Positions 1 to 7,231 of a stretch of DNA of 33,906 bases are shown here, piece after piece. Location: positions 1 through 33,906 of the IMG/VR virus record IMGVR_UViG_3300029908_000096. One strand, 5' to 3'. The stretch is from a virus. The number at the start of each line of letters is the position of its first letter. The stretch's first letter is position 1. The notes under the pieces were generated by a model, which searched no databases, was not told the origin of the DNA, and worked only from the letters and a program-made list of their open reading frames with translations. The translations under genes and the position numbers were made by a program.

Positions 1-129
1 AGAAGTCTCCCTGACCCATCCAGAATACAGCATCCTCAACGATGCCTCGAGCTTTTGGAGCAATAATGCCATCTGTTGAAAAAAGCTTTCTAGGTAGCCA
101 TATATTGGGTAGCCCCACAAACTCCATAG
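1..129. repeat. Terminal direct repeat, left copy (circular overlap)
   Basis: These 129 bases recur at 33778-33906 with one mismatch: position 116 is C here and T at 33893. Both copies lie in the same tail gene in the same frame. Overlapping the two ends restores one uninterrupted reading frame, so this is a circular or circularly permuted genome cut open inside a gene, not two real repeats. The mismatch is synonymous (Val GTG versus GTA on the minus strand). Confidence 0.93.
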
Positions 130-1438
130 TCCACACGGAAGAACTAGTGAACAGCATATCAAAGTTACGGGATTTGGCCTGAGATAAGAATGCATTAGCT
201 TGCTGGAAAATCTGAATATTAGACAAATTGGATGCACCAGGTGTCCATTGTGAATAATTTCCTGCATCAGAAGCATAGAATTGATTTAGTAACCCCTGTG
301 ATCCTAGCGTACAAACACAGTTATTGGATACATAAAGCCATCTTGTAGCGGCTGGCGCTCCTGCAATCAATATAGGAGCCACTGTCACGTTATTAGTCCA
401 TTCATAAACGTTAGGTGTCGATGAATTATTACTCGGTGTGTCCCCTGGCGTCATTACTACATTACTGCCAAATGTGTCCATCGACCAAATGCGGGGATAA
501 GTAGTTGTATCTGCCGTCGAATCCAAAGCCGCTCCAAATATGCCGTAACCGAATTGGTTCGCTCCAAATCCGACGCCATCGCTTTCAATTGAACTACCGG
601 CAGGAATCTGAACTTGGATTGTGGTAGAGCTCCCGCCTCCCATTTTTACACTACTGGTAGCAACTACGCCTGTTGAAATTACGAATGTGTTTGTATCTAC
701 GACGTTACTAATAGTGTATTCTTTGTTTATTATAGTAGCTGATATCCCATCTACAGATGAAGCTAGCAAGAACTTTACACGGTCATATTCAGGCAATCCA
801 TTATCAGGATAATAAACATACAAATACGATGATGCCCATGTCATTGTGACAGGAACAGAACCGCTAGATGTGGCGACTGTCGCGACGTCAAATTCTATCT
901 GACTGTTATTTATTGCTTCAACTACAAACTGACTATTAAAATCCGCAGCCGGAATACCATTGACAGCACTGCCAACGCCGCTAATCGCGATTAAATCGCC
1001 ATCTTCAAAATACTGCGGCATGTCCAAGGTAACAGTTTGGCTGCCAGCCACTGTAGTCACGTTTACCACTACGCTCGCGTTGTATTCGGTAGAAAATGCG
1101 TTAGGTATAACAGTGGTAGTTGTGGACAGTGGGGTTATATTGTAAAAATAATCCTCCCCTTGTAGCGGAGCATAAGCATAGAGCCGTGTTGAAGTTCCAA
1201 TTAATGTTATTGGATTGTTATTCTGATCCCGATAAGAGAATATATTTCGGGCTGTGCCAGTGATATGCTGCCCATTAGTAGGCCAAATTCTCTCCCAGCC
1301 TAAAAGTTTCCTTAGTTTTCCACCTTGGAAGCGAGCTTTATCCGCATTAGTCCAAAAAATGGTATCTAATGGCGTTGAATCGCTAGATGGATTAACACCA
1401 GGCGCGATCTCTAAAGGGATTCTCTTTCCGAGCAACAT
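1..1438 (-). CDS. Large tail hub / P22 gp10-like packaged-DNA stabilisation protein (N-terminal part of a 904-aa gene)
   Basis: This is the first ~479 codons of a gene that leaves the window at base 1 and resumes at 33777, giving 904 aa once the ends are joined. The frame is open throughout. The start is the second of two ATGs (1436-1438; protein begins MLLGKRIPLEIAPG); the first (1440-1442) is out of frame and stops quickly. The SD is weak and the upstream fibre gene ends six bases away, so translation may be coupled. The N-terminus (..DTIFWTNADKARF..GKLRKLLGW..) and the later segment NFDMLFTSSVWTMEFVGLPN resemble beta-rich tail hub or nozzle proteins of P22-like podoviruses, which seal the portal after packaging. 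Family assignment comes from style and gene order (after the adaptor) and is moderate. Confidence 0.75.
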   Translation of the reverse strand, partial: MLLGKRIPLEIAPGVNPSSDSTPLDTIFWTNADKARFQGGKLRKLLGWERIWPTNGQHITGTARNIFSYRDQNNNPITLIGTSTRLYAYAPLQGEDYFYNITPLSTTTTVIPNAFSTEYNASVVVNVTTVAGSQTVTLDMPQYFEDGDLIAISGVGSAVNGIPAADFNSQFVVEAINNSQIEFDVATVATSSGSVPVTMTWASSYLYVYYPDNGLPEYDRVKFLLASSVDGISATIINKEYTISNVVDTNTFVISTGVVATSSVKMGGGSSTTIQVQIPAGSSIESDGVGFGANQFGYGIFGAALDSTADTTTYPRIWSMDTFGSNVVMTPGDTPSNNSSTPNVYEWTNNVTVAPILIAGAPAATRWLYVSNNCVCTLGSQGLLNQFYASDAGNYSQWTPGASNLSNIQIFQQANAFLSQAKSRNFDMLFTSSSVWTMEFVGLPNIWLPRKLFSTDGIIAPKARGIVEDAVFWMGQGDF

Positions 1439-1443
1439 TCATT

Positions 1444-2406
1444 CTAACCTATGAATTCAGTTACGATCACTATACCACTGCCGCCATTACCACCTACGCC
1501 ACCGGAGCCCAGAGATCCAACGCCAGCACCGGAGCTCCCACCACCACCGGTATTAGCCAGAGCATTTCTACCGGGAATTTGAGAATTGTTAGTCAAATTA
1601 GTAACTCCACCTGCGCCACCGGTTCCAGCGATCCCAGATCCACCATTCCCGCTAGCATTTCCGTTTGTACTATTATTCCCTACACTAGAATATCCTCCTG
1701 GCAAGTTTAATATGTTTCCCCCACTCCCAATGCCTGGTGTAGTTGAATCAGGATTAGGTAGTCCTAAAGCCACAGAATAAACTCCTCCGGATCCTCCTGT
1801 AGCGCTGAGCAAAGATCCAAATGAACTCGATCCTCCAGCAGCTCCGTTGGTATTCATTGAGGCACCACCTGAACCGCCTGTGCCGATTGTAATTGTTTGA
1901 CTTGCTCCGATGGTTGTCGCGGATAATGCGGATTTAGAATAACCGCCACCGCCCCCGCTCGCACCGTATGCACTATTAGCGTTGGTAAACCCAGCCCCGC
2001 CGCCGCCAGCTTGCACTTCAACTACAGCGTAACTTAGATTGGCCGAAGGAGTATAAGTGCCGCTAGAACTAAAAACCTGCACGTTAATACTGGAAGCAGT
2101 TGCAGGTGCAGTGAATGTATGATTCACAGTATTAATTGTGCCGATTAATACCCAGGAAGCACCATCATAAATTTGTACAGGCCATGAGCTTGATACTGTA
2201 TTGTTGATCCAGAATTGACCGGAAGTGGGTGTCACAGTCGTCCCCAAAACAGGTGCGCTATTCCCTATGTAACTTCCAGTGATTTGCGTCAAATATGTGT
2301 CTAAATTGGATGAATTAGTATTTAGCATACCACCCCACACATTAGCATCGGTATTGCTTAATACAGCTGGCTCTATAAATGAAAAATTCGTCGTTGTTGT
2401 AGCCAT
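1444..2406 (-). CDS. Tail fibre protein with C-terminal glycine-rich domain
   Basis: A 320-aa protein. Residues ~1-100 look like a fibre attachment region (WGGMLNTNSSNLDTYL, then FWINNT..WPVQIYDGASW). From ~110 the sequence SSGTYTPSANLSYAVVEVQA opens a glycine-rich domain of many GGxGG runs that ends IVIVTEFIG. The same domain, with the same opening and closing motifs, ends the 611-aa protein at 22083-23918. Such domains are common at tips of phage fibres and cell-surface proteins; host binding is inferred. The start has a good SD (AGAGGAG, seven bases before ATG). It lies between the adaptor and the large tail hub gene, as expected for a virion appendage. Confidence 0.8.
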   Translation of the reverse strand: MATTTTNFSFIEPAVLSNTDANVWGGMLNTNSSNLDTYLTQITGSYIGNSAPVLGTTVTPTSGQFWINNTVSSSWPVQIYDGASWVLIGTINTVNHTFTAPATASSINVQVFSSSGTYTPSANLSYAVVEVQAGGGGAGFTNANSAYGASGGGGGYSKSALSATTIGASQTITIGTGGSGGASMNTNGAAGGSSSFGSLLSATGGSGGVYSVALGLPNPDSTTPGIGSGGNILNLPGGYSSVGNNSTNGNASGNGGSGIAGTGGAGGVTNLTNNSQIPGRNALANTGGGGSSGAGVGSLGSGGVGGNGGSGIVIVTEFIG

Positions 2407-2417
2407 GTAAATCTCCT

Positions 2418-3119
2418 CTAAAGGCTTAAATATGGGGTAGTATCTCTTTGTGAATTTCTAAGTCTTAATTGTGATAAAGCATATTGTGCCTGACTGCGAT
2501 CGCTTTGAGACAGTTCAGGGCTTTGCAATGAATCTCTATAAAATATGCTTCTCGCCGTGTATCTCGTTACATCTTGTGTAAAATCGCCTAACCAAATAGA
2601 AGTCAAATTGTATTGATCATCCGTCCATGGTTCTTGAACGTAAGGATTATTTGGATCTGGAATAGTGACATAATCCGTTGGATAATAACCATCTCTATTG
2701 TAATAACTAAGAGACAGGTAAAATGCTGATGGTGGAGTAGGCCACAAGAAAATATTATTACCAAATAATGCCCATTTAGCTGGTACACCGCCCGTGAATT
2801 GTTGGAATCTATATGTTTGCCATTCCCAATAAGTAACTTCACTAAATCCTGAAGCTGGAGAATAAATCAATTCATAATTCTGATTTAGCAAATTCAAAGT
2901 CAATACTGTGAGAAAATCTTCAGGTAAAGGAACCATGAATTGGTCTTGAGCAATGGACAATTGAGTGTATTTTTGATTTAAAAATATTTGTTCAATTTCT
3001 AATTCTTTGACAGCAGAAACTAACGCGTTTTGCACTTCTATAACAAAGACGGGATTCCCCAGCCTGTTAGTCTCCATCAATATTTGATCACGCATTTGAC
3101 CGTAAGTTGCTGCCATCAA
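2418..3119 (-). CDS. Head-tail adaptor / P22 gp4-like tail accessory factor
   Basis: A 233-aa protein beginning MMAATYGQMRDQILMETNR, with helical segments to ~residue 50, then a mixed region rich in Tyr/Trp (WALFGNNIFLWPTPPS, LSLSYYNRDG) and a C-terminal helix with Arg/Ser/Gln. This layout, and the position right after capsid and decoration genes and before the tail hub, matches phage adaptor proteins that close the portal ring and carry the tail, as P22 gp4 does. The SD GAGG lies seven bases before the first of two adjacent ATGs. The function is inferred from architecture and synteny. Confidence 0.65.
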   Translation of the reverse strand: MMAATYGQMRDQILMETNRLGNPVFVIEVQNALVSAVKELEIEQIFLNQKYTQLSIAQDQFMVPLPEDFLTVLTLNLLNQNYELIYSPASGFSEVTYWEWQTYRFQQFTGGVPAKWALFGNNIFLWPTPPSAFYLSLSYYNRDGYYPTDYVTIPDPNNPYVQEPWTDDQYNLTSIWLGDFTQDVTRYTARSIFYRDSLQSPELSQSDRSQAQYALSQLRLRNSQRDTTPYLSL

Positions 3120-3131
3120 AGAACCTCTAGT

Positions 3132-3650
3132 TTACGGGTTACCGACGCAATAATACGTCAAGTACATCCATACAGTACCAGTGGTCGCTGCAGTTGCAGG
3201 CGCAGTTGTGACAGTTAGAACTAAATCTAAAAAGCCACCTGCTTCATTGGTAACTGAATTTTCATCAGTGAAATACTCATAACCCACACCATTGACTTGC
3301 ACGCCAGCAGTGAAAGTGGGAGCCACATTACTGAAAGTTGTAACAATAGCACCTGATACATTACTACCCATGCTACCACTAGTAATAAATCTACCGGCAG
3401 CATTTGTATCACCCGCACTGTCACCTAATTCATACTTACCTAATGGAGTAGCATTACTATCCAATTGAGAAGTACGAACCATAGCATCAACAGCAATGAT
3501 ACCTGAAGGAGTAATTGCATCTTGGAAGGTGATAGTATCACCGGATGCAAGACCGGTACCTGTTAGTTCAAAATAAGCACCCAATACATATGTGCGCCCT
3601 GGAGACCAAGGTGTTTGCACTTGTAGTGGAGTAGCGACGTAATTTACCAT
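3132..3650 (-). CDS. Probable capsid decoration / structural protein
   Basis: A 172-aa protein rich in Thr, Val, Ala and Gly, with predicted beta-strands and no membrane segment or signal peptide. It follows the major capsid gene by 12 bases and has a very strong SD (AAGGAGG). Small beta-rich proteins directly downstream of N4/P22-type coat genes are often head decoration or cement proteins made in large amounts. I do not recognise a specific family motif, so the role rests on position, composition and the strong ribosome site. It could instead be a minor head protein. Confidence 0.6.
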   Translation of the reverse strand: MVNYVATPLQVQTPWSPGRTYVLGAYFELTGTGLASGDTITFQDAITPSGIIAVDAMVRTSQLDSNATPLGKYELGDSAGDTNAAGRFITSGSMGSNVSGAIVTTFSNVAPTFTAGVQVNGVGYEYFTDENSVTNEAGGFLDLVLTVTTAPATAATTGTVWMYLTYYCVGNP

Positions 3651-3662
3651 AATCTATCCTCC

Positions 3663-4793
3663 TTAATATGATGCTGTTTGCGCGACATAACCAGGAACGA
3701 CAATAACGCCGTGATCAGTGCCATTAAAGATAACCTTTTTGGTTCCCCATAATGCATTGATAGCAACGCGTCTTGTGTTTCCGATGTCTATCACATCTTC
3801 ACGGATCATAAATCCAGGTACGATTTCTTTGCCGTCATCATAACCACGTCCTAAAGCGAATGCTGCAGCATCTCTACCACAGAATACAGCTCTACGAACG
3901 TTAGGAAGGATAACACCAGTTCCGTCATTGGCACTTAAGCCGTTTGGAATTTTATCAGTTTTCATGATCAATGTTTGTGAGTAAACCATTGAACGACCAA
4001 AACCACCGTCTGATTCACCAGCAGCAATTGAGTTACCAAAAATATCACGGAACTGAATCGGAGCAGATGTATCTTGAATTAATTGTTGCCATTGGTATGT
4101 GTGTACATACATATGGTATTTTATTTCACCAGTTTCTGATAGAGGCCTAATATAATAAGGACTCGCAATTTCGGCCATAGCTTCTAATTGATCTATCAAT
4201 GATAGTTTCATAGTAGCAGTTGGATCTGATTGAGTTGTTGTATCAGAAGTGTTTGCACCAATATAAAGTACCCTGTTTGCACTAGGTGCAGTTGGCACAT
4301 TCATACCTTGCAGAGTAAGACGACTAGCACCTGAGAAATTTGTCCCTTGGTAAGAGAAGCTTATAGGGTTAAATCCAGCTAATTGATACAATACAGAAAC
4401 GATACCACGTTGAGCCAACCAATCCATAGATACTTTATATGTATCTTCTGGTAAGTCATAAACAACTCTTTGTTGAGAGATGGTCATGACGTTGGGAATC
4501 TGAATAGGATATCTTAATTGATTGATATACAAATTATCAGTGAAATAAATTAAAGGATATTCGTTACCGTCAGCAATTTGATTGCCAATTAAACCAACAC
4601 CAGTTTGTTTTTGTAAGAAAGAAATTGTAACTCTGTCCCCAGCATTTTCTTGTGTATCTTCGTGTTTACGAACTATACCACTTTCCATCATAGCCGCGAG
4701 CATTCCGGTATCTGTCACGAAATCGCGATAGATCCTCATCGACCATAATTTTACTGTCGAGGGTGAGTTAGTTGAAAATATAGTATTAGCCAT
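3663..4793 (-). CDS. Major capsid protein, N4 gp56 / P22 coat-like family
   Basis: A 376-aa protein, usual size for HK97-fold coat proteins of this type. The N-terminal part (MANTIFSTNSPSTVKLWS.., then SFLQKQTGVGLIGNQIADG) and the middle (DGGFGRSMVYSQTLIMKTDK, RRAVFCGRDAAAFALGRGYD) resemble the N4-gp56/DUF4043 group of coat proteins that assemble around portal and scaffold. The SD GGAG lies seven bases before ATG. A 487-bp non-coding region upstream contains a promoter-like motif and a 5'-leader hairpin, which fits separate high-level expression. Unusually, it is separated from the scaffold gene by the lysis cassette. Confidence 0.85.
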   Translation of the reverse strand: MANTIFSTNSPSTVKLWSMRIYRDFVTDTGMLAAMMESGIVRKHEDTQENAGDRVTISFLQKQTGVGLIGNQIADGNEYPLIYFTDNLYINQLRYPIQIPNVMTISQQRVVYDLPEDTYKVSMDWLAQRGIVSVLYQLAGFNPISFSYQGTNFSGASRLTLQGMNVPTAPSANRVLYIGANTSDTTTQSDPTATMKLSLIDQLEAMAEIASPYYIRPLSETGEIKYHMYVHTYQWQQLIQDTSAPIQFRDIFGNSIAAGESDGGFGRSMVYSQTLIMKTDKIPNGLSANDGTGVILPNVRRAVFCGRDAAAFALGRGYDDGKEIVPGFMIREDVIDIGNTRRVAINALWGTKKVIFNGTDHGVIVVPGYVAQTASY

Positions 4794-4814
4794 GAAAAGC
4801 TCCTATAGTCAAAT

Positions 4815-4852
4815 AAATCAAAACCCAGGCTTGCGCCTAGAACCCTTGATTT
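4815..4852 (-). promoter_or_regulatory. Leader hairpin upstream of the capsid gene
   Basis: On the minus strand, AAATCAA (4846-4852) pairs with TTGATTT (4815-4821), enclosing an inner stem AGGC-GCAA-GCCT with a GNRA-type tetraloop and some G-U pairs between. The element ends about 22 bases before the capsid ATG and just outside the SD. It could stabilise the abundant capsid mRNA or tune ribosome entry; this is inference from base-pairing only. Confidence 0.5.
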
Positions 4853-4900
4853 CCCTTGTCTACGGAGCCTTTTAACGTGATGATGCACGGCGCTGATTTA

Positions 4901-4914
4901 CATGTTGCAACATG
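4901..4914. promoter_or_regulatory. 14-bp perfect palindrome CATGTTGCAACATG
   Basis: A perfect two-fold symmetric site within the non-coding region before the capsid gene, about 110 bases upstream of its ATG. It has the size and symmetry of a dimeric repressor or activator operator. No protein partner can be assigned. It lies downstream of the promoter-like motif at 5017-5045 on the minus strand. Confidence 0.4.
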
Positions 4915-5016
4915 AGCAGTTTAAAGAGAATTCCATTGCTTGGCTCTACCCCTTTTACGTGTTTTGGGTACACGTCGTCACTTAACCGTGGCTCGATTGA
5001 GAAAATCGTTGGTATG

Positions 5017-5045
5017 ATTGTAACGAATATTAACAAAGAGAGCAA
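5017..5045 (-). promoter_or_regulatory. Candidate late promoter for the capsid operon
   Basis: On the minus strand TTGCTC (5040-5045) is followed after 17 bases by TACAAT (5017-5022). The surrounding 17-mer (5017-5033) is identical at 16 of 17 positions to 10347-10363 in front of the portal gene, and its core ATTGTAAC also occurs at 27616-27623 in front of the distal virion block. The transcript would carry a ~220-nt leader before the capsid gene. Confidence 0.5.
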
Positions 5046-5065
5046 GAAGTAATATTTCTGCTCTC
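5038..5065 (-). terminator. Candidate terminator downstream of the lysis cassette
   Basis: Perfect 7-bp arms GAGAGCA (5038-5044) and TGCTCTC (5059-5065), with partial further pairing inside. On the minus strand the hairpin is followed by TTTGTTAATATT, a weak U-rich tail. It would stop transcripts arriving from the holin/endolysin genes just as the capsid promoter begins; the 3' arm overlaps that promoter's -35 region. Confidence 0.45.
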
Positions 5066-5179
5066 CTACTAATACTTAGAGAAAATTTTTAATGCAGGTT
5101 GTTGTAGTAGTAGGGGCACTGTATAAGTGAGTATCTCTCGCACACAGGCTTTGTGATTAACTCACAAACGTCGTTTTGG

Positions 5180-5280
5180 AGTGGATAAGTCCGTGATAAT
5201 TATTGCGTTATGTGGATAAGGTGAAAAATCAAAATTATAAACAATAGTATACACAATTAATCCACCAAAATTGTGGATAA
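5180..5280. other. Candidate replication origin (DnaA-box cluster)
   Basis: Two perfect copies of the DnaA box TTATCCACA, read on the minus strand, lie at 5211-5219 and 5272-5280. A third with one mismatch (TTATCCACT) lies at 5180-5188, all in the same orientation. A possible opposite-strand relative, GTATACACA, is at 5247-5255. The interval 5221-5271 is very AT-rich and could be the melting region. This arrangement resembles bacterial and plasmid DnaA-dependent origins. No iterons or adjacent initiator gene are seen; the helicase-like ATPase is 10 kb away. Confidence 0.6.
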
Positions 5281-5586
5281 TTATGCTGGTTTAATTCCCC
5301 AGCTGTAGAGAGTCTTAAATATCATATCGCTTTCAGAATCTCTGAATTTTTGATAATCAGTAACGGAGTTTTGATTATTGAATCTTTCTTGAGTGAGCAT
5401 TTCTTTGATTTCCAAGAATGCCAAACGCTTTGCTTTTGATTGATTTTGCTCACCATCCCATTCAATAATGGCAGTGCGTTCATCAAACAGATAATGATAA
5501 TGGGATCGATTTAGGATAGAAATAAGTGAACCTCTGTATTCCGTCTTAAAATTAAACCAGGGAGTTTTGCTGCACCGGCATAGCAC
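5281..5586 (-). CDS. Hypothetical protein overlapping the endolysin gene
   Basis: A frame of 101 codons whose first 25 codons overlap the endolysin 3' end. The part past the overlap (YLFDERTAIIEWDGEQNQ, then Lys/Glu-rich helix and FKTLYSWGIKPA) looks like a genuine charged protein, while the overlapped N-terminus (MLCRCSKTPWFNFK) does not. No ATG, GTG or TTG occurs between the overlap and the conserved-looking part. An ATT preceded by AGAGGT at a six-base spacing, just before the endolysin stop, could be the real start. No family recognised. It is the last gene of the lysis cassette and ends at the candidate origin. Confidence 0.5.
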   Translation of the reverse strand: MLCRCSKTPWFNFKTEYRGSLISILNRSHYHYLFDERTAIIEWDGEQNQSKAKRLAFLEIKEMLTQERFNNQNSVTDYQKFRDSESDMIFKTLYSWGIKPA

Positions 5587-5942
5587 CAGCGCTTAAATTG
5601 ACGCGCTGCTCCTTGATAATCACCTCTGTTTAATAGCTTACGTAAAGTGGATGCTTGTAATATACCGCTTCCTAAATTGAATGTAAAGTCGACAAGAGCG
5701 CTGAATTCATTATCATCTAATTTAACCCTTATCAGTCGTTCTACCGCACTTCCTGCAATCTGAAGGTCGTTATGAAGCAATTCCAAGGCTTCGTCCTCAT
5801 CAATTTCTTGGTAATTCTCCCCTGGTTTAATCAAATGGCCATAACCAATAGTTCTTTTGCCCGTCGCATCTCCATAAGCATTTAAACTTAGTCCTTCAAA
5901 TCTCTGAACTAAATCTATTGTGTCCTGGGTGATCAACCTCAT
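5511..5942 (-). CDS. Endolysin, T4-type lysozyme (phage muramidase)
   Basis: A 143-aa enzyme that cuts the MurNAc-GlcNAc bond of peptidoglycan to release phage. The catalytic triad of the T4 lysozyme family is visible as Glu16 (RFEG), Asp25 (YGDATG) and Thr31 (RTIGYGH); the 9- and 6-residue spacings match T4 lysozyme. The C-terminus LPGLILRRNTEVHLFLS is the usual family ending, so it is full length. It has no signal peptide or anchor, so export must depend on the adjacent holin. The start is ATG with AGG in the preceding codons. The stop of the holin gene abuts it (TTATAAATG). The cassette sits between scaffold and capsid genes, an unusual place. Confidence 0.93.
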   Translation of the reverse strand: MRLITQDTIDLVQRFEGLSLNAYGDATGKRTIGYGHLIKPGENYQEIDEDEALELLHNDLQIAGSAVERLIRVKLDDNEFSALVDFTFNLGSGILQASTLRKLLNRGDYQGAARQFKRWCYAGAAKLPGLILRRNTEVHLFLS

Positions 5943-6326
5943 TTATAACCTTGATGTCACTGTATCACCAAAATAGAAAGATGTGATTGCTCCCACCAAT
6001 GCGTAGTCATGATCATTCATTATAACCTCACCATAAAAACAACTAGCGACGAGCTTAGCTGTGAAAATGATAGCTATAGCCGGTCTGACACAAGCATTAA
6101 ATCCATCAATGAAGGCATTATTGATCTTCATATTAGAGTACATAGATTGTATCTCTGAAGCTTTGGCCGACATTCCTATCTCCTGCACCTGAGCTGTGAG
6201 ATTTAACTTGGCCATCTCAAGTTGCATTTGCATAATCATCATTTCTTGCTTGTTGTCGGAAATACCTTCAAAAAACTTGAATAAATGGGGAGCAAAGCCA
6301 AGCAGAGTTCCAATAAGTGCAAACAT
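5943..6326 (-). CDS. Probable three-TM holin
   Basis: A 127-aa protein with hydrophobic segments at ~1-18, ~79-99 (RPAIAIIFTAKLVASCFYG) and ~108-123 (YALVGAITSFYFGD), separated by a Met/Gln-rich amphipathic helix. The RP start of TM2 and the F-x-FG end of TM3 are typical of the GTA-type/3TM holins encoded next to phage lysozymes. It would form inner-membrane holes that release the signal-less endolysin. It follows the 66-aa membrane protein with no gap and immediately precedes the endolysin. The assignment combines topology and context. Confidence 0.75.
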   Translation of the reverse strand: MFALIGTLLGFAPHLFKFFEGISDNKQEMMIMQMQLEMAKLNLTAQVQEIGMSAKASEIQSMYSNMKINNAFIDGFNACVRPAIAIIFTAKLVASCFYGEVIMNDHDYALVGAITSFYFGDTVTSRL

Positions 6327-6527
6327 TTATAACTTCGACTTGGTCGTTTCTATAAGATTTTTAACGTTAGTTTCGATTGCTTTAAATCTATCTTCATAAG
6401 TGAGAAATTTAGCTTTAATATTATTAAAAGTGTTGACGATCATTACAGCGCCACTTATTAGGAGGCCAAATGCAAAAACTATCAATAATGCAAGAATTAC
6501 AAATTTTAGTATATCCGGAGAATTCAT
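6327..6527 (-). CDS. Small membrane protein of the lysis cassette
   Basis: 66 aa: a short N-terminal part, one strong transmembrane segment (~9-31, FVILALLIVFAFGLLISGAV), then a charged coiled-coil-like helix (~36-66) rich in Lys/Glu. It is the first gene of the lysis unit and its stop touches the holin start. The topology fits an i-spanin-like or antiholin-like role, but no family motif is recognised. A sequence resembling the late motif (TTAACTTTTGTTGTGTAATT on the minus strand, about 6560-6580) lies in its AT-rich upstream gap. Confidence 0.65.
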   Translation of the reverse strand: MNSPDILKFVILALLIVFAFGLLISGAVMIVNTFNNIKAKFLTYEDRFKAIETNVKNLIETTKSKL

Positions 6528-6637
6528 TTATTTATCCAATTAGGTTGTTATCTTTTTTAAATTACACAACAAAAGTTAATATTTAGTTAAGAACGACTAC
6601 TCTAAACTGTCTATCAACAACATTCATGGCGGCAACA

Positions 6638-7231
6638 TTATATTTCTCTGGCAGAAATAAAATCCTTCCCATTAGACAAAGGCGATAAGGGAGGCTCGAA
6701 CTCGACGCCTTTTGTGCGTTTTAAATATCTCTCAGTGAATTTGACTGCAAGATCTTCTCCCTCGGCTACCACTGCATCGACTCCATCATTTAGGGCTTTT
6801 GATAGCCCTTCTATAGTTGCGTTGGCCACAACCTGTGTTTCTAAACCAGATGTACCCATATTACCAAGCGCAATAGATGTAGCGACTTCTGCCGCTGCTT
6901 TAGCCACATCAACTATTTCATGGCCGACTGCTTCAGTTTTGTCTGCATATTTTGTTATCGTTTGATGATCTGTCGGTTCCAATTTGCCAGCGGCTGCAAT
7001 ATGGTCTAATCCATCATTTACGCCAGCTTCGAGCCCAACAATCCCTATCTCGGTGGCTATATTAGCTTTAGCAGCTTCCGGTGCAGACAAAATTATATCC
7101 TCAGCTACGATAGCTGCTATTTCCACAGTGCCACATATAGCAGGCAAATAACTTTGAAGCCATGAAATAAAACGTTGCCAATAGTTAGGTTTAACATGAG
7201 GTAAACGTTTTATTTCACGCTCTCTAGCCAT
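6638..7231 (-). CDS. Alanine-rich helical protein, unknown virion-associated
   Basis: A 197-aa protein starting MAREREIKRLPHVKPNYWQR with a basic N-terminus, then a long Ala/Glu/Ile-rich helical body (~30-170) without a clear membrane segment or catalytic motif. The ATG overlaps the end of the scaffold gene by eight bases, so the two are probably co-translated. Its place after scaffold suggests a head-assembly or internal head protein, but nothing in the sequence identifies one. Confidence 0.65.
   Translation of the reverse strand: MAREREIKRLPHVKPNYWQRFISWLQSYLPAICGTVEIAAIVAEDIILSAPEAAKANIATEIGIVGLEAGVNDGLDHIAAAGKLEPTDHQTITKYADKTEAVGHEIVDVAKAAAEVATSIALGNMGTSGLETQVVANATIEGLSKALNDGVDAVVAEGEDLAVKFTERYLKRTKGVEFEPPLSPLSNGKDFISAREI

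Larger units (their letters stand above)
4794..5280. other. 487-bp non-coding control region between capsid and lysis genes
   Basis: The longest gap without a coding frame in the genome. From right to left it holds a DnaA-box cluster with an AT-rich stretch (5180-5280), a hairpin (5038-5065), a late-promoter-like motif (5017-5045), a perfect palindrome (4901-4914) and a leader hairpin (4815-4852). Six-frame reading shows only very short frames without ribosome sites. Confidence 0.75.

Noticed and set aside
5281-5942. Endolysin frameshift (endolysin plus overlapping ORF as one broken gene)
   Set aside because: The endolysin ends in the normal family C-terminus, so the overlapping frame is not its lost end.
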